DNA of 64,000 nucleotides from Aegilops tauschii subsp. strangulata (Eukaryota; Streptophyta; Magnoliopsida; Poales; Poaceae), in the NCBI RefSeq assembly GCF_002575655.3, contig NC_053040.3, positions 359,660,267 to 359,724,266 of the forward strand, read 5' to 3'. How positions within the stretch are numbered: the stretch's first letter is position 1; the number at the start of each line of letters is the position of its first letter. Shown piece after piece: positions 36,541 to 47,246 of this stretch. Under the pieces are notes generated by a model that saw nothing but the letters and a program-made list of their open reading frames with translations, was not told the DNA's origin and searched no databases. A program made the translations under genes and the position numbers.

Positions 36541-38035
36541 TGTACGCCCTGTGAAGCAGCGGGCGCGACAGCAGTCCATGGAGAAGCATGCCTTCATCGT
36601 CCAAGAAACCCGCAAGTTAGAGGCGGCGGGTGCCATTCGCAAGGTCCGGTACCCCAAATGGCTGACAAACCCCGTCGTTGTGCCGAAGAAAGGCGGGAAG
36701 GAGTGAATGTGCGTCGACTTCACCAACCTCAACAAGGCCTGCCCCCAAGATCCGTTCCCGCTCCCACGCATCGACCAGATCGTTGACTCCACCGCCGAGT
36801 GCGACCTGCTGTGCTTCCTGGATGTGTTCTCAGGGTATCACCAGATCAAGATGGCGGTAGAAGATGTAGAGAAGACAGCCTTCCTGACCACGTGCGGGGT
36901 ATATTGCTACACTTGCATGCCTTTCGGACTGCGTAACGCGGGTGCAACCTTTCAGCGGCTGATGCACATCACCTTAGGGCGACAGCTCGGGAGAAACGCG
37001 GAGGCCTACGTCGACGACATTGTGGTGAAATCTCGGGAGGCCAAAACCTTGATCCAAGATCTGGAGGAGACCTTCGCGAGCCTAAGCCAGGTGAACTTGC
37101 GACTTAACCCGGAGAAGTGTGTGTTTGGTGTCCCTTCCGGCAAGTTGCTGGGTTTCCTCGTATCCCACAGAGGGATCGAGGTGAACCCAAAAAAGATCAA
37201 GGCTATTGAAGACATGAGCCCACCGCAGACCCTCAAGGAAATGTAGAAGCTGGCTGGTCGGGTGAGTGCGTTGGGGCGCTTCATCTCCAAGCTAGGAGAG
37301 CACGCCCTACCCTTCAAGCTGTTGAAGAAGAAGAGCCCATTCGAGTGGACCCCGGAGGCCGACCGAGCATTCCAACACCTCAAGAGATACCTGACCAGTC
37401 CTCCAGTGATGGTGGCTCCACGACCTCTAGAGCCCCTAGTACTTTATCTTGCCGCCACTCCGTACTCCGCCAGCGTGGCTCTGGTGGCGGTTCAGGAAGA
37501 GCACCAAGCCAAAGGCGCGTTACGACGAGCCACGCCATCAGCCGGACTGACGCGAGATCAGGTAGACCCCGCAAGAGCCGTAGAAGCGTCGGCAGAAGAC
37601 CAAGCTCGGCAGGACGCCGCCGCCAAGGTCCCTACAAGCGATCAAGTGTTGGAGGTTCCGCTACCTCAGGAGACACCCCAACTTCCGCAAGACACGAGCC
37701 TCACCACCGCTCCAGCTCTCGTCAAGCACCCGGTGTATTTCGTCAGCACGGTGTTGCAGGACGCAAGGGCACGATATCCCATGTCTCAGAAGCTCTTACT
37801 CGTGCTCTTGGTGGCCTCGTGTAAGTTGCGACACTACTTCCAGGGCCACCCCATCAAGGTCGTCTCGGCCTACCCATTGGAGAGAGTGCTCAGGAGCCCC
37901 AACTCTGTTGGAAGGGTCGCTGAGTGGAACATCGAGCTGCAGGCATTCCAGTTGGAGTTCAGCACTACCAGGGTCATCAAGGGAGCCGCGCTCGCTGATT
38001 TCGTGGCAGAATGGACGGATTCCCCGACTCTTGAA
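36541..38035 (+). pseudogene. A reverse transcriptase and first RNase H region
   Basis: RT motifs are in order: WLTNPVVVPKKGGKE, a TGA at 36704-36706, CVDFTNLNKACPQDPFPLP, LDVFSGYHQI, MPFGLRNAGATFQRLM, and the catalytic YVDD at 37007-37018. After a TAG at 37244-37246 the connection and RNase H region continue in the same frame (FEWTPEADRAFQHLK, then SQKLLLVLLVASCKLRHYFQ and ALADFVAEWT). RNase H acidic residues look degenerate. The two stops are consistent with CGA-to-TGA and CAG-to-TAG changes. Confidence 0.85.
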
Positions 38036-38082
38036 GTAGGTGAGGACCAGTCCACCTCGCCGGGAAGTGAGGCGCCTGAGGA

Positions 38083-38520
38083 TGGGTCATGTATTTCGAT
38101 GGCGCCTTCGCGCACTAGGGCGCGGGGGCTGGAGCAGTACTCATCTCGCCCACTCAAGAAAAGCTCTACTACGCCGTGCAGCTCTGCTTTCAGCGGGGCG
38201 AGAAGGTCTCAAACAACATCACAGAGTACGAAGGCCTCATAGCTGGCCTGAAAGCTGCAGCAGCTCTGGGGGTGAAGCGCCTCACCGTTAGGGGCGACTC
38301 GCAGCTCCTCGTCAACTTCTCCAACAAGGTATACGAGCCGAAGGATGAGCACATGGAGGCATACCTCGTGGAGGTGCGCAAGATGGAGAAGAAGTTCCTG
38401 GGCCTAGAGTTGCAGCACGTGCCCCGTGGCACCAACAAGGAGGCTGACGATATTGCCAGGAGGGCATCCAAGCGACAGCCCCAAGAGCCTGGCATCTTCG
38501 AGGAGTGGCTCTTCAAGCCA
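38083..38520 (+). pseudogene. A second RNase H (archaeal-type, Tat hallmark)
   Basis: WVMYFDGAF (Asp at 38098) opens the domain in frame 1, with a TAG at 38116-38118. It is followed by GAGAGAVLISPTQEK, NNITEYEGLIAGLKAA (Glu), VRGDSQLLV (Asp) and HVPRGTNKEADDIARRAS (Asp). This D-E-D-D layout after a first RNase H matches the extra domain of Tat-lineage Gypsy elements. The switch from the preceding region requires a frameshift between about 38035 and 38083. Confidence 0.75.
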
Positions 38521-38766
38521 TCAGTGGCACCACCACTCTCAAGGACGGCTCAGCCTCGGGAGGAACTCCCGCAGCCGCCTGCCACAGGGGCCCCAGCCTG
38601 TGGCCCGACTTCGGGAGCGCGCCTACTCTTGGCACTCGAGCCTCAGGAGGGATGCTGGACCAAGGAGTTCAAGGAATACCTGATGCAAGGGACGCTGCCG
38701 GAGAAGGAGGAGGACGTGGAGCGCGTGGCCCGGCAAGCCACGGCGTACGGCATCCGGGACGGTGAG

Positions 38767-39892
38767 TTATACAGGAAGCGACCAAATGACGTTTCATTGC
38801 GTTGCATCTCTAGAGACTAGGGGAAGGAGTTGCTATCCGACATACACAGTGGGGACTGCGGGCACCACTCATCATCACGGACCCTCGTCGGCAAGGCATT
38901 CCGCAGCGGATTCTATTGGCCCACGGCGTTCAACGACGCAGCCGAGCTGGTGAAGTCCTGTGAAGCCTGCCAGTTCCACGCCAAGCAGACCCATCAGCCG
39001 GCTCAGCGCCTCCAGACTATCCCACTCACATGGCCGTTCGCGGTCTGGGGGCTGGATATCTTGGGCCCATTCCCTCGAGCGCCTGGGGGCTACCGCTACC
39101 TCTACGTCGCCATCGACAAGTTCACCAAGTGGGAGGAAGTGGAAGCCGTCCGCACCATCCCAGCTGGCTCCGCAGTCAAGTTCATCAAGGGTCTCGTGAG
39201 CCGTTCGGGGTCCCCAACCGCATCATCACTGATAATGGCTCACAGTTCACTAGTAATCTCTTCAAGACATACTGTGCTAACCTTGGAACGTAGATCTGCT
39301 ACGCTTCGGTGGCGCACCCCAGGAGCAACGGTCAGGCCGAACGCGCCAACGCAGAGGTCCTGAGGGGCCTCAAGACCAGGACCTTCAAGAAGAAGCTCGA
39401 GGCCTGCGGCAGGGGCTGGTACAACGAGCTCCAGTCCGTGCTATGGTCTATACGCACCACCGCCACCAAGCCAACGGGCGAGACCCGTTCTTCCTCGTCT
39501 ACGGAGCTGAAGCGGTCCTCCCTCACGAGGTCAAGCATCGCTCCGCACGGGTCCTGGCATTTGATGAAGCGCAACAGGACGCCATGCGGGGGATGGACCT
39601 CGTGCTGGGGGAGGAACGCCGCCGCGAAGCCGCACTACGGGCGGCAAGGTATCAGCAGGCGTTGCGGCGATACCACTGCCGCAACATCCGCTCCAGGACG
39701 CTCGAGGCGGGTGACCTCGTCCTGAGGCGGGTCCTCTCCAGGGAAGGGCTGCATAAGCTCTCACCCATGTGGGAGGGCCCGTTCAAGGTCGTCCATGTCT
39801 CCAGGCCTAGCGCCGCGCGCCTGGAGACACAGGACGGGGTACCCATCCAGAACACCTGGAACATCCAGCACTTCCAGAAGTTCTACCCATGA
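38767..39892 (+). pseudogene. A integrase
   Basis: The HHCC zinc region lies at about 38830-38990 (DIHSGDCGHH ... CEACQF). The catalytic triad is Asp at 39055 (WGLDILGPF), Asp at 39231 (IITDNGSQF) and Glu at 39339 (SNGQAERAN). The frame changes near 39200 (frame 1 to 3) and near 39480 (to frame 2), and stops lie at 38818-38820 and about 39292. The C-terminus runs to WNIQHFQKFYP and the stop at 39890-39892. No chromodomain is seen, in keeping with Tat rather than chromovirus elements. Confidence 0.85.
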
Positions 39893-39955
39893 AGAAGGCC
39901 CAGTGCCTGTGAAGAAAGGCCCAGTGCCTGTGAAGAAGGCCCGGTGCCTGTGAAG
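39891..39955 (+). repeat. Three tandem copies of a 20-21-bp repeat after integrase
   Basis: The unit GAAGAAGGCCCAGTGCCTGT occurs three times with small changes, starting at the integrase stop codon. Confidence 0.85.
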
Positions 39956-40811
39956 ATCGCCGCCCGTGACACTCTCACGTAATAACGAGTGGGGCTGTAC
40001 ACGCCCCGGAGTCTCAGGAGTGCCGCCCTCGGGCCTCGGGGGCTCCCTCCCACGTCCAAGTGTTAGCACTTAGCTCCGCGCTGGTGAGAATACTTGAAGA
40101 CTAGACTAGGTGCCGGACGCGGCTTTTCATTTGCTTTTCGCAGTTGGCTCGCCTCATTTTAATTGAAAGTTTTCTTCTGGAGTTCCTTGTTAGTTTGGTT
40201 CGTCGCTTTTTGCTGCTGTTTCCGGTTCCAGTTTAACCTGTTTTCTCTCTCTCGCATACCTCGTGAGGGGGCTAGGCAGGCGCCCTCGCGAGCGTTTTTC
40301 CTTTCCTCTGCCCTTCGTCTGTTTTTTCGCGAGGCACCCTCGTTCGAGCCCACAAGCTGGCGCTCACCTCTTGATCCGTGACCCTTGGGTATCGCGATAC
40401 GAAGCGCCGGGCCAAGGCTCGGGTGAACGATAAGCCTCCCAGCGATGCTCCTAACAAGTTTTTTGCAGTTCCCTAGAACCCGCCGAATCAAGGAAGGCCT
40501 CCATAGGCACCAGGAAGTGAGTCCCTCGCGAAGAGGAGGCTACCCCAAGCGTGCCAAGCTAAGTTACCTCTACACAAAATAATGACACAGCATGGAAACA
40601 ACAAACATAGCATAATGATTGGGAAATCATAGTTCGATACACGCCCCTCCGGGGCCCATACTGGTTTCTTTTGATGCAGAAAGGAAAGGAAGAACAAAAT
40701 AAAGCGATGCTTGCCCCTACAGCGGTCCACGGATGCAGGCTCCTGGCGCCGTCCTGAGCTCAGCCAGACCCCTCCTCGCGCTTCACGGAGGCGCGGCGAC
40801 AAGATGATCCA
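39956..40811. other. A spacer between pol and antisense gene
   Basis: No credible gene. It has several CTCGCGAG-like palindromes (for example near 40282) and short low-confidence ORFs that lack recognisable domains. Confidence 0.6.
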
Positions 40812-41556
40812 CTACCGCCTTCGAAGCGAGCGCGGCGGCTGGTCGTAGTCACCGCTGCTGTTGCTGTCGCCGGGGGAAGAGCCACCGTAGCTTGATGAGA
40901 CGCGGTCGGCACTAAGGGCGGGTTCGCCCTCATCCTCGTCTCAACCATCGCCAAGGCCGAGCACCTCCTCGCCGTCGTTCACCTCGGGGCAGCACCCGAA
41001 GCGGCGACCATCTTCCCCAAACACTCTCACGTAGATGGTCGCATCACCGTCGTACCTGAAATGGAGGGTGCACCGCCTGCCCAGGCCGCGCGCGCGCGGG
41101 GGCAAACGTCTGCCAACCGCGGGCCAGAGCTATGTTGCCCGCGACGGAGACCTCAACCGCAACCCAAGAAGCTCTGCTGCAGCAACCGTCCGCCTGCAGC
41201 CAGAGCCTGCCTTGACCGGAGGCTGGCAGCTCGTTGGCGATGAAGCGCGGGAGCTGAAGCCAGTTGCCGGCCGGGTCCTCCGACCAAATGACGAACTCCG
41301 GCAACACCTCCACCGAGTGGAAGCGCGGCTGGGGAGGCCGTGCAACCATGGCGCGTCTACCTTCGCCGACAGGGCAACCACGACTGGAACGACCCCTGCG
41401 ACACGAAGCGGCGCCACCACGGGAACGGGGAGCCGCGACGGGGGTCACGGTGTGCTTGCGGGGACGGCCACGTCCACGCTTGGGCACCGGGGAGCCGGGC
41501 CCCTCGCGAGGGGCCTTTCACTTCTCCGCGGCAGAGAACCTCTTCGATGGTGCCAT
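40812..41556 (-). pseudogene. Antisense B3-like DNA-binding protein gene with AT-hook-like segment
   Basis: Minus-strand ATG at 41556 (MAPSKRFSAAEK). A TGA follows 12 codons in, then the same frame gives KRGRGRPRK, an AT-hook-like basic motif. A B3-like domain follows: LQLPRFIANELPA, LWLQADGCCSRASWVAVEV, LARGWQTFA, and after a 1-nt frameshift near 41095, LHFRYDGDATIYVRVFGEDG. The GW..F and F.YDGD pattern and the overall spacing fit the plant B3 fold. A Ser/Asp-rich tail ends at the stop 40812-40814, with a TGA after GLGDG. The intact protein would be about 248 residues from one exon. A minus-strand TATA box lies at 41636-41643. B3 assignment is by motif recognition, not alignment. Confidence 0.65.
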
Positions 41557-41635
41557 CAGTGTCGGCGGTGGAGCAGAGGAGGAAGAAGCAAGCGGAACGG
41601 GAAGAGATGGGCAACGGGGGCTCTGCCCCCTCCTC

Positions 41636-41643
41636 ATTTATAG
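41636..41643 (-). promoter_or_regulatory. TATA box for the antisense B3-like gene
   Basis: The minus strand reads ACTATAAATGAGG about 85 bases upstream of the ATG at 41556. Confidence 0.5.
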
Positions 41644-41864
41644 TAGGAGAAGGCCAACCAGCGCCCCCCACGATCACAGGTAATGATGGTTTTCCTTGCA
41701 TGTCACAGGGACTTGTCCAGTCGGGCAGTTGCCGAGGCAGCGTGGGGAAGCGGAGACGCCCACATCCAATCAACCGCCACGCGTCAACCAAGGCCGCAGG
41801 CTATTGGGGCCCGCGGCACTCCGCACTTGACCTTTGGCTTCACCTCGAAGCCAAGCCCGAGCGC

Positions 41865-41882
41865 GCCTTGGGCCCGGGGGCT
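41865..41882 (+). other. A polypurine tract region
   Basis: GGGCCCGGGGGCTA directly precedes the 3' LTR, resembling the CGGGGGCTAC tract of F-type elements. Confidence 0.55.
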
Positions 41883-42791
41883 AGTCGGCGTTCTGGGAAC
41901 AGGGGTCCCCAGACTTGCCTGCCTGCGGCCCACGGCGTGGCTTTGCGAGCGGGCCCGTACGGCCCATTTCACCAACAAACACTCAAGAACCTCGCAAGGG
42001 GCCAAGCCTCGCGAGGCGGACGACACAAGACCTCCTCGGGAGCGGCCCCCCAGGCTGGCTCGCGAGGGGCGGAGAGATCAAGGGAAGGCAAACCTCGCGA
42101 GCTTCTCGTGACGTGAGCCATTACGATCAAGATCAGGCGGCCGCCAGGCGGGCGCCAGCGCGCACAGTGTCCTTGTCTCCTCTTTGGTGCTAAGGAAGCA
42201 AGCGCACGCGAGGAGTACCGAGGCGTCAAGCAAAGGTTTCCATATCGGTGCAATGAGACCAAGACCAGCAGGACGGCAAGACGGAGGTCACCATGGAGCC
42301 CAAGGCGGCGTGACCACGAGAGCCTTTTGCAGGCGAAGACTTCTTTTGTCAGGATAAGCTGTACTAGCTGTCCCCTTTCAAATTGGCCGTTGTTGGCTCC
42401 CTTCCCGCTTAATATTTGGGGAGAGGACCAGGGCCACTATAAATAGGGCTAGCCACCACCGTAGGAGGCATCGGATCTCGACTGGATCGAATCCTCACCC
42501 ACACAAGTTCACCAAGCACAAGAACACCTCAACCTCAAGAGGCCGTTCTTCCCCTTGTATTGTTCATCCTCAGCCCGAGAGGCAGTCCACCACCACCACC
42601 ACACTGGAGTAGGGTATTACACCTCAACGGTGGACCGAAGCAGTATAAATCTTGTGTCCCTTGTGTTGCGAGTTCGTCGAGTTAGTCCTTGAGATCTTAA
42701 CAAAGCTAGGACGTGGATCAGTAGGGGAAGATCTTCGTGCGCACCCCAGTGTTCAAACCTTGAGGGTTTTTCCGGAACCCGTGATCCGACA
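41883..42791 (+). repeat. A 3' LTR
   Basis: 909 bp. The first base is A instead of the T of the 5' LTR; it ends GTGATCCGACA. TATAAATA at 42438-42445. Confidence 0.9.
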
Positions 42792-43540
42792 GTTTTATTG
42801 AAGATCACACTCCTAGGCAAGAATTCAAGAAATTCACTCGTAGCAATTGGTTCCTTAATAATGTTGATAAAATTAGGGTGAACACTTATCATCTTAAGAT
42901 CCTCGTCTCCCTTAATAGAAGTTTCACCCTTATTCTTAGGAACATAATAATACTTGGCAGCCTTTGTAGGAGGAAAATTGGGAGTAGTTTTAACAGAAGC
43001 AAAATCGGAACCCATGTTGGTAATAATTTCTTCTAGCTTGCCAATTCTGGTAGAATCTTGATCTATCTTTTCATTAACTATGGGTTCTTTTTCCTTTAAA
43101 TTCTTCAAAGTGACTCCTACTTTTGATGCATATTGAGTAATATGATTATGAATCTTTTTATCCAAGTTCTCAATATGCTCTATGGTAGAAATTTTATTCT
43201 CAATAATATCAAGTCTTTGCATCATATGTTCTAAAGTCAAAACAATTTCATTAATCATAAGAGGTGGTGAGCCTACCAAATCAATCATAGCATTATAAGC
43301 ATCCAAGGTGTAGCTCCCCGAGAAATTTCCCCCGGCAATGGTATCTAGAACATATCTATTCCAAGGAGTAACACCCACATAAAAATTGCGAAGGAGAACG
43401 GTAGTAGACTGCTTACGGGTAGATCTATTTTCAGCATTGCAAATTCTATACCAAGCATCTTTTAAATTTTCTCCCTCCCTTTGCTTAAAACTAAGAACTT
43501 CAATCTCGGGAGTACTAGCAATGATGGAAAGACTAGCCAT
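42792..43540 (-). pseudogene. B gag-like ORF, N-terminal piece, split by element A
   Basis: ATG at 43540; about 250 codons, uninterrupted until A. It starts MASLSIIASTPEIEVL, has a gag-like helical segment (AWYRICNAENRSTRKQSTT, then LRNFYVGVTPWNRYVLDT) and a coiled-coil stretch of short heptads (MMQRLDIIENKISTIEHIEN). It lacks a zinc knuckle and any protease. Apart from the insertion the frame is open end to end, about 273 codons, which suggests it was maintained until A landed. It is likely a gag-derived structural protein of Athila-type elements; exact role unknown. Confidence 0.75.
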
Positions 43541-43776
43541 GAAAGCAAATCAAGCAATCTTGCACACGAGCAACCAAAAAGCAAACGACAAGAAGAACGG
43601 TAGAAGGGCGAATAAAAAGGCAAATCTTTTTGTATTTTTCTGAAAAGGTTTTAGAGGTGGGGAGAGGAAAACAAGAGGCAAATGGCAAATAATGTAATGC
43701 AATAGATGAGTGTTTATGATGGGTACTTGGTAGGCTTGATGTAGATCTCCCCGGCAAGAGCGCCAGAAATTCTTCG
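43541..43776 (-). other. B leader and primer binding site
   Basis: Between the 5' LTR and the gag ATG. The primer site at 43748-43765 reads TCCCCGGCAAGAGCGCCA on the plus strand, matching 16 of 18 bases of the plant Asp-tRNA 3' end. Confidence 0.7.
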
Positions 43777-45354
43777 TGCCACTTCTTCAGCTTGTGTTGG
43801 TTTTTCCCCTGAAGAGGAAAGAGTGATGCAGCAAAGTAGAGATAAGTATTTCCCTCAGTTAAGAACCAAGGTATCAATCTAGTAGGAGATACAAGCAAGT
43901 CCCTAATCTATCCACCTGCACAAACAATCAAACACTTGCACCCAACACGATAAAGGGGTTGTCAATCCCTTCACGGTCACTTGCAAAGGTGTCTAATAGA
44001 GATAGATGTAGAATATTACTAAAACGTAAAATGAAATAAAATAAAAGTAAATAAATTTCAGCGAAGTATTTTTGGTTTTTTTGGTTCATAGATCTGAAAA
44101 TATAATATGGAAAATAGACCCGGGGGCCATAGGTTTCACTAGAGGCTTCTGTCTTGAAAGAAAATAATACTGTGGGTGAACAAATTACTGTCGAGCAATT
44201 GATAGAAGCAAATTATGACGATATCCAAGGCAATGATTATGCATATAGGCATCACGTCCATGTCAAGTAGACCGAAATGATTCTGCATCTACTACTATTA
44301 CTCCACACATCGACCACTATCCTGCATGCATCTAGAGTATTAAGTTCATAAGAACGGAGTAATGCCTTAAGTAAGATGACATGATGTAGAGGGATAAACT
44401 CAAGCAATATGATGAAAACCCCATCTTTTTACCCTTGATGGCAACAATACAAATATGTGCCTCGCTACCCCTACTTTGGCACTGGGTGAGGACACCGCAA
44501 GATTGAACCCAAAACTAAGCACCTCTCCCATTGCAAGAAATACCAATCTAGTTGGCCAAACCAAACCGATCATTTGAAGAGAAAGACAAAGATATCAAAT
44601 CATGCATATAATAATTCAGAGGAGATTCAAATAATATTCATAGACAATCTGGTCATAAATCCACAATTCATCGGATCTCGACAAACACACCGCAAAAGAA
44701 GATTACATCGGATAGATCTCCAAAACATTGAGGAGAACTTGGTATTGAGGATCAAAGAGAGAGAAGAATCCATCTAGCTACTAGCTATGGACCCGTAGGT
44801 CTGAGGTAAACTACTGACGCTTCATCGAAAGGGCAATAGGGTTGACGTAATAGCCCTCCATGATCGAATCCCCCTGCCGCAGGGTGCCGGAAAAGGCCCC
44901 AAGATGGGATCTCACGGGTACAGAAGGTTAAGGCGGCGGAAAAGTTTTTTGGTGGACGCTTCTGGTCGTTGGGAATATTTCTGAATTTATAGGCCAAAGA
45001 TTATGGTTGGAGGACTCCCGTGGGATCCACAAGCCAGGGGCGCCCCCCTAGGGTGTGCCCTGAGGGCTTGTGGTGCCCTCGGGACTCTTCTGCCTTCCTC
45101 TCCATGTCCTACTTGTGTCTTCTGGTCCAAGAAAAATCATCGCAAAAGTTTTATTCCGTCTTGACTCCGTTTGATATATCTTTTCTGTAAAACTCAAAAA
45201 CAAGGAAAAAATAGAAACTGGCACTGGGCTCTGGGTTAATAATTTAGTCCCAAAAATAATATAAAATAGCATATTAATGCATATAAAACATCTAAAATAG
45301 ATAATATAATAGCATGGAACAATCAAAAACTATAAATACGTTGGAGACGTATAA
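43777..45354 (-). repeat. B 5' LTR
   Basis: Plus strand TGCCACTTCTTCAGC...GGAGACGTATAA. The expected end TATCA has mutated to TATAA, but the GAGGG target duplication fixes the boundary at 45354. Confidence 0.8.
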
Positions 45355-46114
45355 GAGGGGTATATATAGCCTCCACAAAAATCCAATCGTTACACACTTT
45401 TGACTCATCTTGGTGGCACCGATTAGAAAACTCGGTGGCACCGATATGTTCAAAAATATGAACGTTAGGAATCTCAATGGGACTGACTGAAACAAGTTGG
45501 TGGGACCGATGTGCTAGGTCTTAGGGCAAACATCATCTCCGTGGTGCCGATTGCACCAACTCGGTGGGACCGAAGTGAAGCAATAAGCAATAGAGAATAT
45601 ATGAAGCCAACTCGGTGAGGCCGATGGCATAAACTCGATGGGACCTAAGCGAATGCAATAGATCATAGAGCGCTGGTAAGGCCATCTCGGTGGGGCCGAG
45701 ATCCGTATCGGTGTGACCGAATCACTCGGGTTTCTGGCAGTGGCTATGTCAAGAGAACTTGGTGGCTTCGGGTTGGAAGAATTAGTGGGGCCTAGTTTGG
45801 AATTTGGGTTTTGACATATTTGAATGGAGAAAGTGGCTGAGGGTTTTGGATCAATATCACTAAGCACTTGAGCAAGTAGAACATTAAGCAACACCTCATC
45901 CCCTTTTAATAGTATTGGCTTTCCTATGGACTCAATGTGATCTTGGATTACTTAAATAGAAATGAAGAGTCTTGAGCTTTTTCCAAACTTTTTCCTTATC
46001 ATTTTGAGGGGTCCACATCTCTAGTCCATGCCAGGCCAATCATTGAACATCCTATAGTTCAATGAGCTCTTGTTATGAATTACCAAAACCACCCGGGGAT
46101 TAGTTGCACTTTCA
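45355..46114 (-). repeat. C LTR, right part, with TATA box and repeated TCGGTG cassettes
   Basis: It ends ...GCACTTTCA at 46114, so the minus strand starts TGAAAGTGC. A TATATATA box lies at 45360-45368 (read on the minus strand). Ten imperfect palindromic TCGGTGGGACCGA cassettes lie at 45408-45720. The first five bases are B's target duplication. Confidence 0.8.
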
Positions 46115-46127
46115 ATCTCCCCCTTTT
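46115..46127 (-). other. C polypurine tract
   Basis: The minus strand reads AAAAAGGGGGAGAT immediately before the LTR start TGAAAGTGC. Confidence 0.75.
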
Positions 46128-46640
46128 TGGTAATTGATGACAACATATAGATCAAAGCTTCCACAAATGATAAAATGAATGAAGTACATCATCACTTTGA
46201 GAAGTATGTGATAAGCAAGAGCTCCCCGTAAATTTGTGCATTATTAAAAATTTGTGTTTGAATGCAAATGCACAATCGATTAGGATCGTGGGTCACTCTT
46301 CCATGTCACATACATCTTGGTGGATCGCACAAAATGATATGAGTGAAATAACATGCACGCATCACCAAATACATAAATGAATAATCATACACAAGTAATC
46401 ATAGAGATAAGCATAAATCACACATTAAGCATAGTATGATCAACCACACAACCAAACATAGTATCTCATGAGCATAAAAACAACCAAGTAGCAAAAAACA
46501 AATGGACATTGTAGCAACGGGCAATAAAAACCAACAGGCAAAATAACGAGACACTCTCTCTGAAAGCCTATGATCTATACATTTTCTCCCCCATTGTCAA
46601 CAAGTTACCAAAAAGCTCAAAAAATTATAGTGCCATACGT
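46128..46640 (-). other. C non-coding region between ORF and PPT
   Basis: No ORF of note on either strand; AT-rich. Confidence 0.6.
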
Positions 46641-46644
46641 CTCT

Positions 46645-47246
46645 CTAGGCATGATCCTCCGGAGCTCCTAAAAGGGTCTTCTGGCTTGTGGCTCCGGTGT
46701 TCGTAGATGGTGTTGAGAGAACTGCCTCTGCGAATGCTTTTGCTGAAGTGCGCTGCACTGGTGGTGTAGACACTGGAGGTGGCACTGTAGCAGTAGTGGC
46801 AGGTGCAGAGTGAGTAGGCCTCGTGTCTGCAACTGGCACAACTGAGGATCCGGCTGCCCTCGGCACTGTCTGAAACCTCTCCGTAGTGGTGTGCTCATTG
46901 CCTTCTTCAGTATCATCTCGAAGCTTCTCCACAATAGACTAGATCTATGTGACCTTGAAATTTAGATTGTACATCTTGTCCTCCACAATCCGCTCTAAGC
47001 TCTCCCGGTTCTTGGCTAAGTTGGCCAGACTTTGCTCAATCCTTAGTGTTGCTTCTAGCAGATATGTCATTTGGTCTTGCTTAGACTTGAGATTTGCTAT
47101 TGGGGCATTGGGTGCAGTGGCTTCCTTTGCTGCCCTTGCTGCTGCTGCCTGAGCCTTCTCTTGAGACTCAACTAATGTAGGGTGTGAAGGATCCATCACC
47201 ACTACATTTTCCTCGAACTCTGGCTCACGAGGAAGGTGCTCATGAT
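46645..47246 (-). pseudogene. C coiled-coil ORF, C-terminal part
   Basis: Reading leftward from the D insertion: EHLPREPEFEENVVVMDPSH, an Ala-rich stretch, then a coiled coil (LLEATLRIEQSLANLAKNRE). Two TAG codons lie at about 46936-46945, then the same frame runs to a Pro/Thr-rich tail ending APEDHA at 46645. The tags fit CAG-to-TAG changes. It is probably an extra ORF of the retroelement; I do not recognise the family with confidence. Confidence 0.6.

Larger units (their letters stand above)
34327..42791 (+). mobile_element. A: Tat-type Gypsy element with pol and an antisense B3-like gene
   Basis: LTRs are at 34327-35220 and 41883-42791, with target duplication GTTTT at 34322-34326 and 42792-42796. 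The internal order is gag (partly deleted), protease, RT, RNase H, second RNase H, integrase, spacer, antisense gene, PPT. The second RNase H and the antisense extra gene both point to the Tat lineage. It is inserted in B's gag-like ORF. All coding regions are broken. Confidence 0.9.
29850..45354 (-). mobile_element. B: Athila-like non-autonomous Gypsy element, minus orientation, interrupted by A
   Basis: LTRs are at 43777-45354 (5') and 29850-31433 (3'). Target duplication GAGGG is at 29845-29849 and 45355-45359. The primer site at 43748-43765 is of Asp-tRNA type. The only long ORF is a gag-like protein split by A. No protease, RT or integrase is seen. It resembles Sabrina/WHAM-type Triticeae elements; the exact family is not established. 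Confidence 0.85.

Noticed and set aside
40159..40491. Minus-strand ORF of 110 codons after pol
   Set aside because: Low-complexity basic sequence without domain or promoter; likely chance.
45408..45720. CRISPR-like array (short repeats with spacers)
   Set aside because: Repeats are imperfect, vary in spacing, lie inside a plant LTR and have no cas genes.
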